A DNA stretch of 44,643 bases from Podochytrium sp. JEL0797 (lineage: Eukaryota; Chytridiomycota; Chytridiomycetes; Chytridiales; Chytriomycetaceae). The stretch covers positions 1 through 44,643 of the forward strand of contig JADGJG010000100.1 in NCBI GenBank assembly GCA_027596195.1, given 5' to 3'. Position 1 is the first letter of the stretch, and each line of letters opens with the position of its first letter. Shown piece after piece: positions 42,117 through 44,643 of this stretch. The notes beneath the pieces are model-generated. The model was not told the DNA's origin and searched no databases. It was given only the letters and a program-made list of their open reading frames with translations. The position numbers and the translations under genes are program-made.

Positions 42117-44643
42117 GGTGGTATAGGTGTGGAATGAGTGTGTGACTGTGTGTGGCGGATGTGTTGGTGGTGGAGATGAGCGTGGTGGTTTCGTTATAAA
42201 GCAACTGCGAGAAGGGGGCCTGTTGTTTCCGTTCGGGGAGGTTTCGGAGAGTAGCCTTGCGGGTGGGGTTGCACATGTGACACGCTGCGTGAGGGTTGGG
42301 AGGTGTATGGAGTGGAAAATTAAGCGACTCGCTTTATTGTTCGTTTATTGATTGAATTTACACTCACATACATATTAAAATTCTTTTTCATTTCTTTGCG
42401 ATCCACCTTGTTGATGTGTGGGGTATTCGCAGGGGGGTCCATTTGTGGAATTGGACGTGCTTCAAGTCATGAGTTCTTTGATGATGGAAGAGATAGACTG
42501 GGCCATAAAAAGTCCACAATTGTCGTCGGTGAGAGAGTGAGAGTGTTTGGTGGTCTGGGAGAATAATAAACACCCTAAAGTTTGCCCAAGTTCAAGAACT
42601 TCCATGGCCACTTCAGGACTGGCTCGGAGGCCTTCTTGGCAGGTTGGGAGGAAAGTGAGGAGGCGCTTCTCGTTGCCATTAATACATTAATAAGCTTTTT
42701 TTTTTTTTTTTTAAATCGACACCCCCAAAAAATGTCTATAAAACACCCCAAAATGCGCCCGAGTTCAAGAGATGCAAGAGTCCCGCTTTGTGCTTGCTTG
42801 CTTGTAATGGCCCAGTACGACACATTCTTACCCTTGGGCACACTGGCTTGTGTCCCTGATTCTTGATTGATGGATCACTGCCGCTGCCGGTAACATCCGG
42901 TTTATTGTGTCGTCCTGGGTCATACTTGCTCGCTCGCGAATCGCGAATCTCTCCTCTCACAATCTCTTCATCCCTCTGGTTCTGCTGCAAGTCGGGTATC
43001 TCCCCGTGCCTGTATCGCTGCCGGTGCGTTTTTGCTTTTTTTTCTGTCTCAAAACACGGGAGCTAAATGGTATTCTTTTTCTTCTTATTCAGTCTTATCA
43101 CTTGTGGCTGGGATTGGGGATTGGTTTTTGGGTTCAACCAAACCAATTTGCTGGATTGCGTGAGTGTTTGTTTTTTGGTTCTTTTTCCCCTCTTTCCTGC
43201 TTCCTCTCTCTCTCTCTTTTGAATCTGCAACTGAATTTTTCTTTTCTCTAACAGGTTTGCACCTCTTTTGGCACTGCACTCAAGGAGAATGTCGTCGCGT
43301 TGTGTCTGAATGAGACAGTGGCATTGCAGATGTACGCCAAGGGCGGCTGCTGTTGGAGGCTGGTGTTGGAGGTCTTGACAAGTGCAGTTGGATGCGGTTT
43401 TTGAAGTGGAGGAGGTTGAGGGGATAGTTGTATTACAGTTGGATGGGTTGGGAAAGGAAGAGAGAGGTTTTTTTGTTTTTGTTTTGAAGTGAGAGATGGG
43501 CCAGTAAAGGAACAAGGAGAGGTGGGCGACGCGCCAAAAACGGCCGGCGCGCTGCGCGATTGGGGAGTGGTACCGGGGCGGTTTGCAAATTCTTTTTTTG
43601 AGTCCCAAAATTAAACAAGAAGAGGTGGTCGAGCCATGCGATGGGCTTTTCCGTCGCTATGATGCCCACTGAGGCGATTGGTTGCTGCTCGTTTTCACGC
43701 GCCCGTCGCAGCTCGACTTGATCCCGTCCTTGCAGCCGATACTCAACTCGAACCAATGGAGATCCCCTCTCTTTCCCCACTCTCTTCCTGTGATCACCTC
43801 CCTTCCCCCACTCTCCTCCACCACACATCACTTTGCTCTCTTAACAACAGCCCGCATTCGCAGGCTGCTTACTCACCTGCGTCGCCTCCTCACATCTTCG
43901 AATCCTCAATCCTCCGCCAGACTGTACCCGCAATCACGAGCCACGATGCCCGAAGATATTGAGATCGAATCGAATCCACTGACGCAGCAGCGCACCTCGC
44001 AAAACCACCTATTCCCACTCTTCAAAATAATCTTGCGAAGCGACACGTCCTTGACGCCCACAGCTCAACTGCAATGAACTGATCCCTCATTCTCCTCCAT
44101 CCTTCACTCCATCTACTCTTCCCTCAATTGCGGCAGTGACGAGAAATCGACTTGACCTTGGCCAACTTGTTTTCTTTGTTGCGATGCAAAGGACCCCTCC
44201 CTCCCCCCTCTACATATCAACCCGAAGCCATGGTGCTTGTTCAGTCATGGAGCGAGAGGAGATGTTTACTTTGCGTGAGTGAGGGACTGGGTTTGCCCGC
44301 CGTCTCGATTTCAATACGGCCCACGTCGACGTGCACAGGGTGATCTCGAATACATCGAAACATTAGTGCGATTGTGCTTCAAAATGTGGGCTTTAGAATC
44401 AACGGCGCTGGTTTCATTGGCAGCAGGTTCATGTTACTCTGTCGTTTCTGGACTTGGGGTAACGAAAACCACCCGCAACCTACTTTTCAATATTAAGCTC
44501 GAATACGAGTGATGAAAGCATTAATTTCTAAAGTTTTTTGAACATTTATCACAACGCTGGAAACGCGTTTGGGTGCATTGAAATAACGTGTGTTTGGATT
44601 CTCTACATTTCTAGAGCATGTTTATGCATGATTTGACTTGGTT
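42117..44643 (+). repeat. 2527-bp tandem repeat unit, copy 2
   Basis: Second copy of the unit at 39590-42116, head to tail. It ends with gcatgatttgacttggtt, the same bases that end copy 1, at the last base of the window. This copy therefore contains a second family B segment (43667-44512) and family C segment (44547-44643). Confidence 0.95.
42575..42872 (-). pseudogene. Truncated Zn-knuckle gene 5' copy in second tandem unit
   Basis: Same as 40048-40345, shifted by 2527 bp, with the same early stop. Confidence 0.85.

Overview
The window is eukaryotic nuclear DNA. It has multi-exon genes with GT-AG introns of mostly 43-65 nt, chromatin genes, a hAT DNA transposon, a Ty3/gypsy fragment and many dispersed or tandem repeats. 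An F-box/LRR protein with plant-type 'GxIPxEL' repeats, a KDM3-type JmjC protein and an Hst3/Hst4-like sirtuin together suggest a zoosporic (chytrid-like) fungus. That placement is an inference; nothing here settles the taxon. I joined exons by hand from GT-AG signals and checked that reading phase is kept across every junction, but no transcript evidence was available.

Layout: 0.2-3.6 kb, a compact intronless group: F-box/LRR gene (minus), then 48 bp away and divergent a tyrosine-recombinase gene of the type seen in large DNA viruses and Polinton-like elements, then a small putative membrane protein. 3.6-9.6 kb, repeat-rich: minisatellites, a 152-bp near-perfect hairpin, dispersed repeats and one tentative 5-exon gene. 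9.7-13.1 kb, a 12-exon gene (minus) joining a degenerate sirtuin-like domain to a C-terminal Ulp1/SENP (C48) protease. 13.3-15.3 kb, a scrambled pseudogene and unrecognised sequence. 15.4-19.0 kb, a canonical sirtuin and a KDM3-type JmjC gene in tandem (minus). 19.1-21.2 kb, repeats and fragments. 21.2-22.9 kb, a Zn-knuckle protein (minus). 23.3-26.6 kb, a hAT element with TIRs and a near-perfect 8-bp target duplication, inserted about 100 bp upstream of a chromodomain gene (26.7-29.0 kb, plus). 29.1-31.8 kb, two convergent paralogues of an unknown family. 32.8-38.5 kb, a 10-exon gene for a 1744-residue protein with C2H2-like fingers, a large unrecognised central region and a C-terminal ubiquitin-specific protease (C19). 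38.6-39.3 kb, a dispersed repeat beside a gypsy RNase H fragment. 39.59-44.64 kb, two tandem 2527-bp copies that end exactly at the window end.

Two themes stand out. First, several genes belong to silencing or chromatin biology: JmjC, sirtuin, chromodomain and the sirtuin-like/SUMO-protease fusion. A 15-bp palindrome lies just upstream of the start codons of the JmjC and chromodomain genes and recurs three more times. Second, two visibly A+T-richer, intron-dense islands (9.7-13.1 and 32.8-38.5 kb) each encode a large unfamiliar protein ending in a deconjugating protease, one SUMO-type and one ubiquitin-type. These are the best candidates for an undescribed system, possibly mobile or acquired.
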